Shown here piece after piece: positions 52,328 to 62,125 of a DNA stretch of 64,000 bases. The translations under genes were made by a program, and so were the position numbers. The notes beneath the pieces were generated by a model that saw nothing but the letters and a program-made list of their open reading frames with translations, was not told the origin of the DNA and made no database searches. The stretch is from Ancylobacter mangrovi. Its GTDB lineage: Bacteria > Pseudomonadota > Alphaproteobacteria > Rhizobiales > Xanthobacteraceae. Within the stretch, counting starts at the first letter, position 1. The number at the start of each line of letters is the position of its first letter. The stretch spans positions 123,115-187,114 of the forward strand of contig NZ_JANTHZ010000013.1 in NCBI RefSeq assembly GCF_024752355.1, read 5' to 3'.

Positions 52328-53173
52328 ATGACTGAGGCGGTTCACATTCGATTCCTCGATCGCGACGAAATTCAGCTCGTGTCGGATTGGGCGGCGGGGG
52401 AGGGCTGGAACCCGGGCCTCGCCGACGCCGCCTGCTTCGGCGCGGTCGACCCGCAGGGCTTTCTCGTCGCGGAGGTGGACGGCGCGCCGGCGGCGACGAT
52501 CTCGGTGGTCAATTACGACGAGCGCTTCGCCTTTCTCGGCTTCTACATCGTGCGCCCGGAGCTGCGCGGGCGCGGCATCGGCTGGGCGCTCTGGCAGGCG
52601 GGCATCGCCCATGCGGGCGCGCGCACCATCGGGCTCGACGGCGTGCTGGCGCAGCAGGCCAATTATGCCCGGGTGGGCTTCACCTTCGCCTATCGCAATA
52701 TCCGTTTTGCCGGCCCGGCCCCGCAGGAGGGCGCGGCGGCGGAGCGGTGCATCGACCTCGCGGAAATCCCCTTCGCGACGGTCGAGGCGAGCGACGCGGC
52801 GATCTTCCCGGCGGCGCGGCCGGCATTCCTGCGGGCCTGGATCGACACTCCCGGTCATGTCGGGCGCGCGCTGCTGCGCAAGGGTCGGCTCGCCGGCTGG
52901 GGCGTGGTGCGGCCGGCGCGCGAGGGCTGGAGGATCGGGCCGCTGGTGGCGGAGGACGAAGAGGCGGCCGAGGCCCTGTTCGCGGCGCTGGGCGCTGCGA
53001 CGGGCGGAGGCGGAATCGTGCTCGACGTTCCCGAGCCGAACGGCGCGGCGGTGGCGCTGGCGCGCCGGCACGAGCTGGCGCCCGTGTTCGAGACCGCGCG
53101 CATGTATACCGGCCCGATCCGCGAGGTGGCGCTGGAGCGGCTGTTCGGCGTCACCAGCTTGGAGCTCGGCTAG
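52328..53173 (+). CDS. GNAT acetyltransferase with C-terminal second domain
   Basis: A protein of 281 residues: an N-terminal GNAT domain (about 1-130; GFYIVRPELRGRGIGWALWQ is the acetyl-CoA loop) and a C-terminal acetyltransferase-like domain (about 140-281) seen in YitH-type proteins. Substrate unknown. It is divergent from the ion channel gene, 35 nt apart, and overlaps the stop of the next gene on the other strand by 4 nt. ATG 52328 was preferred over a GTG 3 codons upstream. Confidence 0.85.
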   Translation: MTEAVHIRFLDRDEIQLVSDWAAGEGWNPGLADAACFGAVDPQGFLVAEVDGAPAATISVVNYDERFAFLGFYIVRPELRGRGIGWALWQAGIAHAGARTIGLDGVLAQQANYARVGFTFAYRNIRFAGPAPQEGAAAERCIDLAEIPFATVEASDAAIFPAARPAFLRAWIDTPGHVGRALLRKGRLAGWGVVRPAREGWRIGPLVAEDEEAAEALFAALGAATGGGGIVLDVPEPNGAAVALARRHELAPVFETARMYTGPIREVALERLFGVTSLELG

Positions 53174-54087
53174 GGCGGCGTCGCGTTCGTCGCGCGGCCG
53201 GGCGCCCAGATGGTGGCGATGGCGATGCCCGACAGCACCAGCGCGTAGCCGGCGGCATGGTAGAGATGGGGCACCTCGCCGAGGAACACTATGGCGAGCG
53301 CCGAGCCGAACATCGGCATCAGGTGGAAGAACGGCGCCGCCCGGTTCGGGCCGATGAGCTGCACCCCCCGGATGAAGAACAGATAGGCGAGCACCGAAGG
53401 GAAGACCGCCACATAAGCGAAGGCGAGCAGCGCGGTGGTGTCGAGGACGAAGCCCTCGCCGAAGCTGCGCTCCACCGCGAAGGCCGGGGTGAGGAACAGG
53501 ACGCCGAGGAGCAGCGTGGTGGTGAGGAAGCCGAGCTGCGACATGGCCGGCCGGCGCGCCAGCAGCGCGGAATAGATGCCGTAGACGATCATCGCCAGCA
53601 GCACCAGCACGTCGCCGCGGTTGAAGCGGATATGCACCAGCACGTCGAGATCGCCGCGGCAGACGATGGTGAGCACGCCCATGAGCGACAGGGTGATGCC
53701 GGCCGCCTGCCCGCCCGAGAGCCGCTCGCCGTTCAGCACCAGCGACCAGAAGGCGATCATCAGCGGGCCGGTGGACTGGATCAGCAGCGCATTGATCGCC
53801 GGCGTGAAATGCAGCGCGTAATAGGCGATCGTGTTGAACAGGGTGATGCCGGTGAGAGCCAGCACGGCCAGCAGCTTCCAGTGGCGCAGCACCAGCGGAT
53901 AATCCTGGCGCAACGCCCGCCAGGCGAAGGGCAGCAGGATGAGCGAGGCCAGCGCCCAGCGCATCCAGGCGAGCGTCACCGGCGGCACATGGCCGGCGAC
54001 GTAGCGCCCGAGCACCAGATTGCCGGCCCAGAACAGCGAGACGAGCGTCAGCAGGAGATAGGGGGCGTCGAACAGGCGACGGAACAT
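53170..54087 (-). CDS. Full-length EamA/DMT-family transporter
   Basis: A membrane protein of 305 residues with about ten helices and two EamA domains (LTLVSLFWAGNLVLGRYVAG and LALTGITLFNTIAYYALHFT in the first; LLAFAYVAVFPSVLAYLFFI and LVSGIAIA-like end in the second). DMT transporters typically export amino acids or other metabolites; the substrate here is unknown. It converges with the GNAT gene: the sequence CTAG at 53170-53173 is part of the stop on both strands. The VOC gene lies 166 nt upstream on the same strand. Confidence 0.9.
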   Translation of the reverse strand: MFRRLFDAPYLLLTLVSLFWAGNLVLGRYVAGHVPPVTLAWMRWALASLILLPFAWRALRQDYPLVLRHWKLLAVLALTGITLFNTIAYYALHFTPAINALLIQSTGPLMIAFWSLVLNGERLSGGQAAGITLSLMGVLTIVCRGDLDVLVHIRFNRGDVLVLLAMIVYGIYSALLARRPAMSQLGFLTTTLLLGVLFLTPAFAVERSFGEGFVLDTTALLAFAYVAVFPSVLAYLFFIRGVQLIGPNRAAPFFHLMPMFGSALAIVFLGEVPHLYHAAGYALVLSGIAIATIWAPGRATNATPP

Positions 54088-54209
54088 GGCGGGACCGCGG
54101 AAGGACCAGATGGGTGCCGGCGATACGTAGCGACGGCCGGCCGATGGTCTAGAGCATTCCGGGCCGCGATGGACCACCGCGTCCAATGAATAAACTTCAT
54201 GCTGCGCCG

Positions 54210-54240
54210 CACTGCGTTTATGAGGCAGTGCAGCGTGTCG
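54210..54240. repeat. Partial copy of the TTATGAGGC repeat
   Basis: Between the VOC and EamA genes, CACTGC and GCAGTG (54210-54215, 54225-54230) form a 6-bp hairpin whose loop is GTTTATGAG. The 23 nt 54218-54240 match 20 of 23 positions with 58544-58566. So it belongs with the two copies near 58.4 kb. Confidence 0.5.
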
Positions 54241-54253
54241 GCGGGGGTGCCGC

Positions 54254-55180
54254 TCAGCCGTCGCGCGAGACCACGTGCAGACGGGTGCCCCAGGGGTCGG
54301 CAATGCTGAAGCCGTGCGCGATCGGCGAGGGGCTCTCGCCGGCCGCGCGCAGGCGCGTGCTCGCGGCCTCCACCGCTTCGGCGTCGGGCAGCACGATCTC
54401 GAAATGGGCGAGGCCGACGCTGTTGGCCGGCGCTGGCCCGCCGCCCCGGCTCTGCCAGATGTTCAGCCCGAGATGGTGGTGGTAGCGCCCGGCGCTGACG
54501 AACAGGGCGCCCGGATAGCGGTCGGTCGTCACCGCGAAGCCGAGGCGGTCCACATAGAAGCGGCGCGCGCGCGTCAGGTCCGCGACCTGCAGGTGGACAT
54601 GGCCGATCACCGTTCCCGCCGGCATCGGCGCCGCGATGTCGGCATCGGCCGGCAGTTCGGCGAGCAGGGAGCGCATGTCGAGCTGGTAGGTCGCCATCTC
54701 GACCGTCGCGCCGTCCCAGCGCCAGTCGCGCGGCGAACGGTCGCGATAGACCTCGATGCCGTTGCCGTCCGGGTCGTCGAGATAGAGCGCCTCGCTCACC
54801 AGATGGTCGGAGGCGCCGAGCCTGACGCCGCGCTCGATCAGGCGCCGCAGCACCAGGGCGAGGGCGGGGCGGTCCGGCACCAGGATCGCGACATGGAACA
54901 GGCCGGTGGTGCCGCGCGGGCGCGGGCGGGCATTGGCGACCGGCTCCAGCTCGATCAGCGTTTCGTCCCCCGCGCCGAGCCGTACGACCCCGTCCGGCGC
55001 GGTGCCGAGCACGGTGAGGCCGAGCACGCCGCTGTAGAAGGCGGTGGAGCGGGCGGCATCGCTGACGCGCAGCCGCACCGCGCCCATGCGCAGCGCGTCG
55101 GGCAGGCTGGCGGCGCGTGTATCGGCGGGGGCGTGGGCGACGCCTTCGGTGGTCGGCGGGGCGGAAAGGGGGGCGGTCAT
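54254..55180 (-). CDS. VOC-family catechol 2,3-dioxygenase-like protein
   Basis: A protein of 308 residues with paired vicinal-oxygen-chelate domains. The first is RLRVSDAARSTAFYSGVLGL with LFHVAILVPDRPAL and YLDDPDGNGIEVYRDR; the second is VHLQVADLTRARRFYVDRLG and ends at GLNIWQS and LHVVSRDG. The His and Glu positions for a metal (HVAIL, IGHVHLQVADL, GIEVY) are present, so it may be a CatE-like extradiol dioxygenase or a glyoxalase relative. The start at 55180 gives a normal N-terminus but has no obvious ribosome site. Confidence 0.8.
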   Translation of the reverse strand: MTAPLSAPPTTEGVAHAPADTRAASLPDALRMGAVRLRVSDAARSTAFYSGVLGLTVLGTAPDGVVRLGAGDETLIELEPVANARPRPRGTTGLFHVAILVPDRPALALVLRRLIERGVRLGASDHLVSEALYLDDPDGNGIEVYRDRSPRDWRWDGATVEMATYQLDMRSLLAELPADADIAAPMPAGTVIGHVHLQVADLTRARRFYVDRLGFAVTTDRYPGALFVSAGRYHHHLGLNIWQSRGGGPAPANSVGLAHFEIVLPDAEAVEAASTRLRAAGESPSPIAHGFSIADPWGTRLHVVSRDG

Positions 55181-55452
55181 GGTCGTGTCCGGTGTGGCGT
55201 TCCCCCTTAAAGTCATGGTGCGGCGCGGCGCGCGCAAGCGCCGGCTGCTTGCGGGCACGCAATGTCGATCTGTCGCCGTCGCCGCGGGCGACATGACGCT
55301 GTCGTCATCCTGCTGCACGAGGCACAATTTCTTGCCTCGTTCCTGCGCATCCCTTAAGACGAAGCGGCCCCGGTCGGATCGTTTCGCCGGGGTTTTGTCT
55401 GCGCAAGCGGCGCCATGCGTGGCCCCTCGCGCGCAATCAGGAGCGTGGCTCA

Positions 55453-56748
55453 GTGGCGAATGTGGTCGTCGTCGGTTCCCAGTGGGGCGACGAGGGTAAG
55501 GGCAAGATTGTCGACTGGCTCAGTGAGCAGGCGGATGTGGTCGTGCGCTTCCAGGGCGGCCACAATGCCGGGCATACGTTGGTCGTCGGCAACACGACCT
55601 ACAAGCTCTCGCTGCTGCCGTCGGGCCTGGTGCGCGGCGCGCGCCTGTCGGTGATCGGCAACGGCGTGGTGCTCGACCCCTGGGCGCTGGTGAGCGAGAT
55701 CGAGCGCATCGGCGGGCAGGGCGTGGAAGTCACTCCGGAGCGCCTGCGCGTCGCCGACAATGTCGCGCTGATCCTGCCGCTGCACCGCGAGCTCGACGCC
55801 ATCCGCGAGAACGCCGCCGCCTCCGGCACCAAGATCGGCACCACCAAGCGCGGCATCGGCCCCGCCTATGAGGACAAGGTGGGCCGGCGCGCCATCCGTC
55901 TGGTGGACCTCGCCTTCCCCGCCACGCTCGCGGGCAAGATCGAGCGGCTGCTCGCCCATCACAACCCGCTGCGGCGCGGGCTCGGCATCGACGAGGTCGA
56001 CGCCGAGGCGCTGCGCAGCGAGCTGCTCGCCATCGCCCCGAGGGTGCTGCCCTTCATGGACCGCACCTGGTCGCTGCTCGACGACGAGCGCCGGCATGGC
56101 TCCAAGATCCTGTTCGAGGGTGCGCAGGGCGCGCTGCTCGACGTCGACCATGGCACCTATCCCTTCGTCACCTCGTCCAACACGGTGGCGGCGCAGGCGG
56201 CGACCGGCTCCGGCCTCGGGCCCGGCGCGGTGGACTATGTGCTCGGCATCACCAAGGCCTACACGACCCGCGTCGGCGAGGGGCCGTTCCCCTCCGAGCT
56301 CGAGGACGGTATCGGCCGGCGGATCGGCGAGCGCGGGCACGAGTTCGGCACCGTCACCGGCCGCGCCCGGCGCTGCGGCTGGTTCGACGCGGTGCTGGTG
56401 CGCCAGACCGTGCGCACCTCGGGCATCAACGGCATCGCGCTGACCAAGCTCGATGTGCTCGACGGGTTCGATGAACTTAAAGTGTGCACGCGCTACCGCC
56501 TCGGCGGCGAGGAGATCGACTATTTTCCCGCCGGGCAGGACGCCCAGGCCGAAGTCGAACCCGTCTACGAGACCATCGAGGGCTGGAGCGAATCGACCGC
56601 CGGCGCCCGCTCCTGGGCGGATCTTCCGGCCGAGGCCGTCAAATATGTACGTCGCATCGAAGAACTCATCGGCTGCCCCGTGGCGTTGTTGTCCACGAGT
56701 CCGGAGCGCGATGATACGATCTTGGTGCAGAATCCCTTCGAATCGTGA
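55453..56748 (+). CDS. purA: Adenylosuccinate synthetase PurA
   Basis: A protein of 431 residues that links IMP and aspartate with GTP in AMP synthesis. The N-terminal P-loop [20 protein letters not shown], the His-containing loop [11 protein letters not shown], and [20 protein letters not shown] are diagnostic. The GTG start follows AGGAG by 9 nt. A membrane protein gene follows after 24 nt, the usual arrangement in Rhizobiales as far as I recall. Confidence 0.97.
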   Translation: MANVVVVGSQWGDEGKGKIVDWLSEQADVVVRFQGGHNAGHTLVVGNTTYKLSLLPSGLVRGARLSVIGNGVVLDPWALVSEIERIGGQGVEVTPERLRVADNVALILPLHRELDAIRENAAASGTKIGTTKRGIGPAYEDKVGRRAIRLVDLAFPATLAGKIERLLAHHNPLRRGLGIDEVDAEALRSELLAIAPRVLPFMDRTWSLLDDERRHGSKILFEGAQGALLDVDHGTYPFVTSSNTVAAQAATGSGLGPGAVDYVLGITKAYTTRVGEGPFPSELEDGIGRRIGERGHEFGTVTGRARRCGWFDAVLVRQTVRTSGINGIALTKLDVLDGFDELKVCTRYRLGGEEIDYFPAGQDAQAEVEPVYETIEGWSESTAGARSWADLPAEAVKYVRRIEELIGCPVALLSTSPERDDTILVQNPFES

Positions 56749-56772
56749 ACGGCAACTGATTCGCCGACCCTG

Positions 56773-58260
56773 ATGGCCGATTATTATCCGCTTCTCGCAC
56801 GCGCCATTGGCGGGCTCCCCAACAAGTCTAGGGACGCCCGGAAGGTGGTCTATGATCGCGCCCGGCGGGCGCTGCTGACGCAGCTGCGCGGTGCCGAGCC
56901 GCCGCTGACCGAGGACGACGTCGCGCGCGAGCAGCACGCGCTGGAAAACGCGATACGCCGGCTCGAAGCCGAGTATGGCGGGGCGCCCGCGCCCGAGGAG
57001 CCGCGGCGCGCGCCGTCTCCGCCGCCCGAACCCGCGCCTGCCGCGCCGCCGCCGGTCGCCCCGCTGCCTGTCGCAACTCCTCCCGTCACTCCCGCGCCTT
57101 CGACGGCCGAGCCTCCCGCACGGGCGGAGCGGCCGGCGCCCTTCGCGCCGTCGCGTCCCGCAGCGCCGCCGCCGGTCGATCACGACGAGGAAGACCTCTA
57201 CGCCGCCGCGCTCGGGGCGCCCTCGCCTCATCTCGGGGCCGAGCGGCGCTATCCCGCCGGCCGGTCCGGCGAGGATTTCGGCGGGTTGCGGCCGGAAGAC
57301 GAAGTGCCCGCCGATACCGGGTCCGCGCCCCTCGGAGAGCACGCGGATCCCGCCGCGCCGGAGCCTGCCCGCCCGGCGCGCGGGCGGCTGATCGCGATCG
57401 CGGCGGTGATCCTGCTGGTGATCGCGGGCGCCGTGGTGGGCTACACACAGCGCAACACGATCATCGCGCTGATGGGGCGGGCCTCCGGCCAGCAGACGAC
57501 CTCGGTACCGGCCGATGCGCCGACCGCGGGCACTTCGGCGCCCGAGGTTACCAAGTCGACCGATCGCATCGCCCAGGCGCCCGGCGGCAACGCGCCGAGC
57601 TCGACCTCTTCCTCCAGCCCGTCGGCCGCGCCGTCCTCCTCGGCTCAGGGGACCGCCGCGCAGGGCCAGAGCCCGGGCGTCGCGGTGGCCCAGCGCGCCG
57701 TGCTGTTCGAGGAAAGCCCCGGCGGCGGCGAGCAGGGGCTGCAGCAATATGTCGGCACGGTGGTCTGGGACACCGAGAACTATTCGCCGGGGCAGGGGCT
57801 GGCGCCCGATGTCGGCATCCGCGCCACCATCACCATCCCCGACCGCAAGATGAAGGTGACGCTGCGCATCCGGCGTAACCAGGACGAGAGCATCCCCGCC
57901 TCGCACATCGTCGAGATCCAGTACGACCTGCCGCCGGACTTCGATCTCGGCGCGGTGGCGAACGTGCCCGGCATGCGGGCGAAGGCGGTGGAAGGCGCGT
58001 CGGGCGCGCCGCTGACCGGCATTTCGGTCAAGGTGGCGCCGGGCTACTTCCTTATTGGCCTGTCCTCGCTGCAGGCCGAGCGCCAGCGTAATCTCGGCCT
58101 GCTCATCACCCGCAACTGGCTCGACATCCCGACCGTGTTCGAGAACGGGCGCCGCGCCATTCTGGTGCTGGAGAAGGGCGTTCCGGGCGATCAGGCGTTC
58201 CGCACGGCGTTCTCCGCCTGGGGCCTGCCGCTGCCGCCGCCCGCCGAGCCGGCGAACTAG
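56773..58260 (+). CDS. Hypothetical membrane-anchored protein downstream of purA
   Basis: A protein of 495 residues of unknown function. The N-terminal 65 residues form a cytoplasmic helical part (YPLLARAIGGLPNKSRDARK, then VVYDRARRALLTQLR). A long Pro/Ala-rich linker (about 70-195) precedes one membrane helix near 204-224 (LIAIAAVILLVIAGAVVGYT). Outside it lies a Ser/Ala linker and a C-terminal domain (about 320-495; LRIRRNQDESIPASHIVEIQ). Such proteins occur next to purA in relatives. ATG 56773 was taken because the usual N-terminus begins there. Confidence 0.8.
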   Translation: MADYYPLLARAIGGLPNKSRDARKVVYDRARRALLTQLRGAEPPLTEDDVAREQHALENAIRRLEAEYGGAPAPEEPRRAPSPPPEPAPAAPPPVAPLPVATPPVTPAPSTAEPPARAERPAPFAPSRPAAPPPVDHDEEDLYAAALGAPSPHLGAERRYPAGRSGEDFGGLRPEDEVPADTGSAPLGEHADPAAPEPARPARGRLIAIAAVILLVIAGAVVGYTQRNTIIALMGRASGQQTTSVPADAPTAGTSAPEVTKSTDRIAQAPGGNAPSSTSSSSPSAAPSSSAQGTAAQGQSPGVAVAQRAVLFEESPGGGEQGLQQYVGTVVWDTENYSPGQGLAPDVGIRATITIPDRKMKVTLRIRRNQDESIPASHIVEIQYDLPPDFDLGAVANVPGMRAKAVEGASGAPLTGISVKVAPGYFLIGLSSLQAERQRNLGLLITRNWLDIPTVFENGRRAILVLEKGVPGDQAFRTAFSAWGLPLPPPAEPAN

Positions 58261-58353
58261 GACGGCCCTGAAGAGACAGGGTAGGGCGGTCTTCTGGCCG
58301 TCCCGAACCTGATTTGCCGCAGGCTGGAGCGTCCGTTCCGGCGTCGCATGGCG

Positions 58354-58421
58354 TTATGAGGCGCCGCTGCGTCTCGTGGGCTCCGGGCGCACCCCGACTT
58401 GCAATATTTCCGAGCTGAAGC
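58354..58421. repeat. 68-nt imperfect repeat, copy 1
   Basis: Aligns without gaps to 58544-58611: 56 of 68 positions agree by hand count. The shared core is TTATGAGGC, then GCTGCGTCTCGT and GGCTCCGGGC, then CCCCGACTT, and ends at GAAGC. A short stem (GGCG/CGCC) flanks TTATGAGG here. Confidence 0.8.
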
Positions 58422-58543
58422 GGCCGCCGGAGCGATGCGTTCCGGGCGAACGAGTGCCGGTTCGGGGCCAATGTTACGCCTCCCGGACACTGACGTTTTC
58501 GACTTGCCGGTTGGGCGCGGTTCCGTTTTGGCGGCGCGTTGCC

Positions 58544-58611
58544 TTATGAGGCAGGGCTGCGTCTCGTAGGCTCCGGGCTTCCCCCGACTTCCAAGACTTC
58601 CGATCCGAAGC
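58544..58611. repeat. 68-nt imperfect repeat, copy 2
   Basis: Second copy, 190 nt downstream of copy 1. Here the TTATGA loop is flanked by TGCC and GGCA, so the stem bases differ from copy 1 while the loop is kept. This suggests a structured element rather than a coding one. Confidence 0.8.
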
Positions 58612-58922
58612 AGTGCTGGGGCGGGGCGCCCCGGGGGCTTCGTGCCCTTGCGCACAGGCTGCTCGTTCGGGCTTGTCCCGGCGCGGGCAGTAAGCGGCGG
58701 CGCTGCATTCCATCACAACGACATCTCAAGGCCGACAGCGTCATTCGGCTGCCTCGATGGCGCCGGCCTGCCGCGCGCAGTCGCCCCGCGCATGCGGTCG
58801 TCCACGCCGGAGCGCTGCCGCTATGCGCACGGCGCAGTGGCACGTCCTGATATTAGGTATACCAAATACCAGATACACAAACTAAGGTCCGGGCAGATAC
58901 AGCTCGCGATCGGGGTCCTCGC

Positions 58923-59051
58923 ATGTTCCAGACGGTGTTTCCTGTCCTCCCGCTTCTCATCATCTGCCATGCGTGGATGACCATCGTCTTTGTCGAGACG
59001 CTCGGCCGTGAGGAAGGCGCGGCGCTGCCGCCGGAATGCTACCCGGCTTGA
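58923..59051 (+). CDS. Possible 42-residue membrane peptide
   Basis: An ATG at 58923 opens a 42-codon frame: MFQTVFPVLPLLIICHAWMT then IVFVETLGREEGAALPPECY and PA. Residues about 5-26 could cross a membrane, and the polar tail has a Cys. The upstream context (GGGGTCCTCGC) is a weak ribosome site. A palindrome GGTATACC lies 60 nt upstream. No homologue is known to me; treat as a candidate only. Confidence 0.25.
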   Translation: MFQTVFPVLPLLIICHAWMTIVFVETLGREEGAALPPECYPA

Positions 59052-59070
59052 CACGGCGCCGGCCGACATG

Positions 59071-59103
59071 AAAAAAGCCCCGCGCCGGGTGGCGCGGGGC
59101 CTT
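59071..59103 (-). terminator. Rho-independent terminator after sucD
   Basis: On the minus strand: a 10-bp stem GCCCCGCGCC with GGCGCGGGGC, 4-nt loop, then six T (A-run 59071-59076 on the plus strand). It lies 30 nt beyond the sucD stop and ends the sucCD transcript. Confidence 0.9.
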
Positions 59104-59130
59104 TCTCGTTGGTGCGTGTCGCGTCGGGCG

Positions 59131-60026
59131 TCAGGCCGCGGCGCGCTTGTTGAGCACGTCGACCAGGGTCTTGCCCAGCCGCGCCGGGGAGGGGGAGACC
59201 ACGATCCCGGCCTCTTCCATCGCCGCGATCTTGTCTTCCGCGCCGCCCTTGCCGCCGGAGATGATGGCGCCGGCATGGCCCATGCGACGGCCGGGAGGGG
59301 CGGTGCGGCCGGCGATGAAGCCCACCATCGGCTTCTTGCGCCCGCGCTTGGCTTCGTCCTTGAGGAACTGCGCCGCCTCTTCCTCGGCCGAGCCGCCGAT
59401 CTCGCCGATCATGACGATCGATTCGGTGGCGTCGTCGGCCAGGAACAGCTCCAGCACGTCGATGAACTCGGTGCCCTTGACCGGGTCGCCGCCGATGCCG
59501 ACCGCCGTGGTCTGGCCGAGGCCTTCCTGCGAGGTCTGGAACACCGCCTCATAGGTGAGGGTGCCCGAGCGCGAGACGATGCCGACATTGCCCTTCTTGA
59601 AGATGTTGGCGGGCATGATGCCGATCTTCGATTCGCCGGCGGTGACGATGCCCGGGCAGTTCGGCCCGATGAGGCGCGACTTGGAGCCGTCCAGCGCGCG
59701 CTTCACCTTCACCATGTCGAGCACCGGAATGCCCTCGGTGATGCAGACGATGAGCGGGATCTCGGCGGAGATGGCCTCGCAGATCGCGTCCGCCGCGCCC
59801 GGCGGCGGGACGTAGATCACCGAGGCATCGGCGCCGGTCTGCTCCTTGGCCTCGGCCACGGTGTCGAACACCGGCAGGCCGAGATGGGTCATGCCGCCCT
59901 TGCCCGGCGAGGTGCCGCCGACCACCTTCGAGCCATAGGCCAGGGCCTGCTCGGAGTGGAAGGTCCCGTTCTTGCCGGTGAAGCCCTGGGTGATGATCTT
60001 GGTGTCCTTGGTGATGAGAACCGACA

Positions 60027-60027
<1 letters not shown>
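59131..60027 (-). CDS. sucD: Succinyl-CoA synthetase alpha subunit SucD
   Basis: A protein of 298 residues. It contains the CoA-binding [18 protein letters not shown] segment and the phospho-His loop [20 protein letters not shown] near residue 245. With SucC it forms succinate, CoA and ATP (or GTP) in the TCA cycle. The ATG overlaps the sucC stop by one base (TGATG), so the two are translationally coupled. Confidence 0.97.
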
Positions 60028-61226
<1,199 letters not shown>

Positions 61227-61340
61227 TCGTCCCGCTCCTCCACAACCGTGCGGCCGGGAACGCGCATGGCACAGTGCGCGCCGCACGTTCCCCTCGATTG
61301 GCGTATCCTATTCCCCTATAGGCGCAACAGCGCCAAGACG

Positions 61341-62114
61341 CTACTGCACGAAAGTGTTGCTGAGCGTCCCGATGCCCTCGATCGCGATCTCGACCGCGTT
61401 GGAGGGTTCCTTCATCGTACCCACGCCGACCGAGGTGCCGCAGCAGATGACGTCGCCGGGATTGAGCGTCATGTCGTGCGAGATCCGGCTCACGAGCTGG
61501 CGGGCGGAGAACACCATGTCGCTGATGGGATAGTTCTGGCGTTCCTGCCCGTTCAGGATGGTGCGGACGACGAGGCTGGCCGGGTCGACATCGGTGGCGA
61601 CGACGGGGCCGAAGGGGCCGAATCCGTCGAAGCTCTTGGCCCGCACCCACTGGGCGAAGGTGGCGTCCTTGTTGATGATGTCGGCGGCGGTGATGTCGTT
61701 CACGCAGGTGTAGCCGAAGATGCAGTCGCCCGCTTCCTCCTCCGACACCCCGGTCGCGGTCTTGCCGATGACGATGCCGAGCTCGCCCTCATAGACGACC
61801 TTGCCGTCATAGGACGGCGGCCGGCGCACGGTGGCGCCGGGGGTGGTGAGGCAGGAGCCGGCCTTCAACAGGTACAGCGGATCGGCCGGGATCGGCGAAT
61901 TCAGCTTGGCCGCGAGGGCGCGGAAATTGTTCCACAGAGCGATGATCTTGGTCGGCTCGGTGGGCGTGAGCAGCTCGACCCCGGAGAGCGCGACGCGCTC
62001 CCCGGTCGGCGTCGCGCCGTTGAACATGTTACCGCCGTGGACGACGATGGTGTCTCCCTCGAGCGTGCCGAAACCGACGGCGCCCGAGCGATTATAGCGA
62101 ACCCAATGTGCCAT
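61341..62114 (-). CDS. Fumarylacetoacetate hydrolase-family protein
   Basis: A protein of 257 residues in the FAH superfamily. The metal-binding segment VVYEGELGIVIGK with two Glu, then FGYTCVNDITAADI, the substrate loop (AKSFDGFGPFGPVVATDVDP) and ICCGTSVGVGTM are conserved. Members hydrolyse or decarboxylate oxo-acids and related compounds in aromatic or sugar acid degradation; the precise substrate is unknown. It starts 11 nt after the PanE-like stop on the same strand, so the two probably form a catabolic pair. Confidence 0.85.
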   Translation of the reverse strand: MAHWVRYNRSGAVGFGTLEGDTIVVHGGNMFNGATPTGERVALSGVELLTPTEPTKIIALWNNFRALAAKLNSPIPADPLYLLKAGSCLTTPGATVRRPPSYDGKVVYEGELGIVIGKTATGVSEEEAGDCIFGYTCVNDITAADIINKDATFAQWVRAKSFDGFGPFGPVVATDVDPASLVVRTILNGQERQNYPISDMVFSARQLVSRISHDMTLNPGDVICCGTSVGVGTMKEPSNAVEIAIEGIGTLSNTFVQ

Positions 62115-62125
62115 GTGTCGTCGAC

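Larger units (their letters stand above)
58261..59070. other. Gene-poor region between the purA partner gene and sucD
   Basis: About 810 nt with no clearly conserved gene. It contains two 68-nt repeat copies (58354-58421 and 58544-58611), a palindrome GGTATACC at 58856-58863 in a local AT-rich patch (58850-58885), and a 42-codon open frame at 58923-59051. Antisense frames running across it look like Arg-rich shadow translation. It could be a decayed gene region. Confidence 0.6.

Noticed and set aside
58257..58655. Minus-strand open frame over the 68-nt repeats with a repeated peptide (GAYETQ/GAHETQ)
   Set aside because: The repeated peptide simply reflects the DNA repeat; no ribosome site and Arg/Pro-rich composition.
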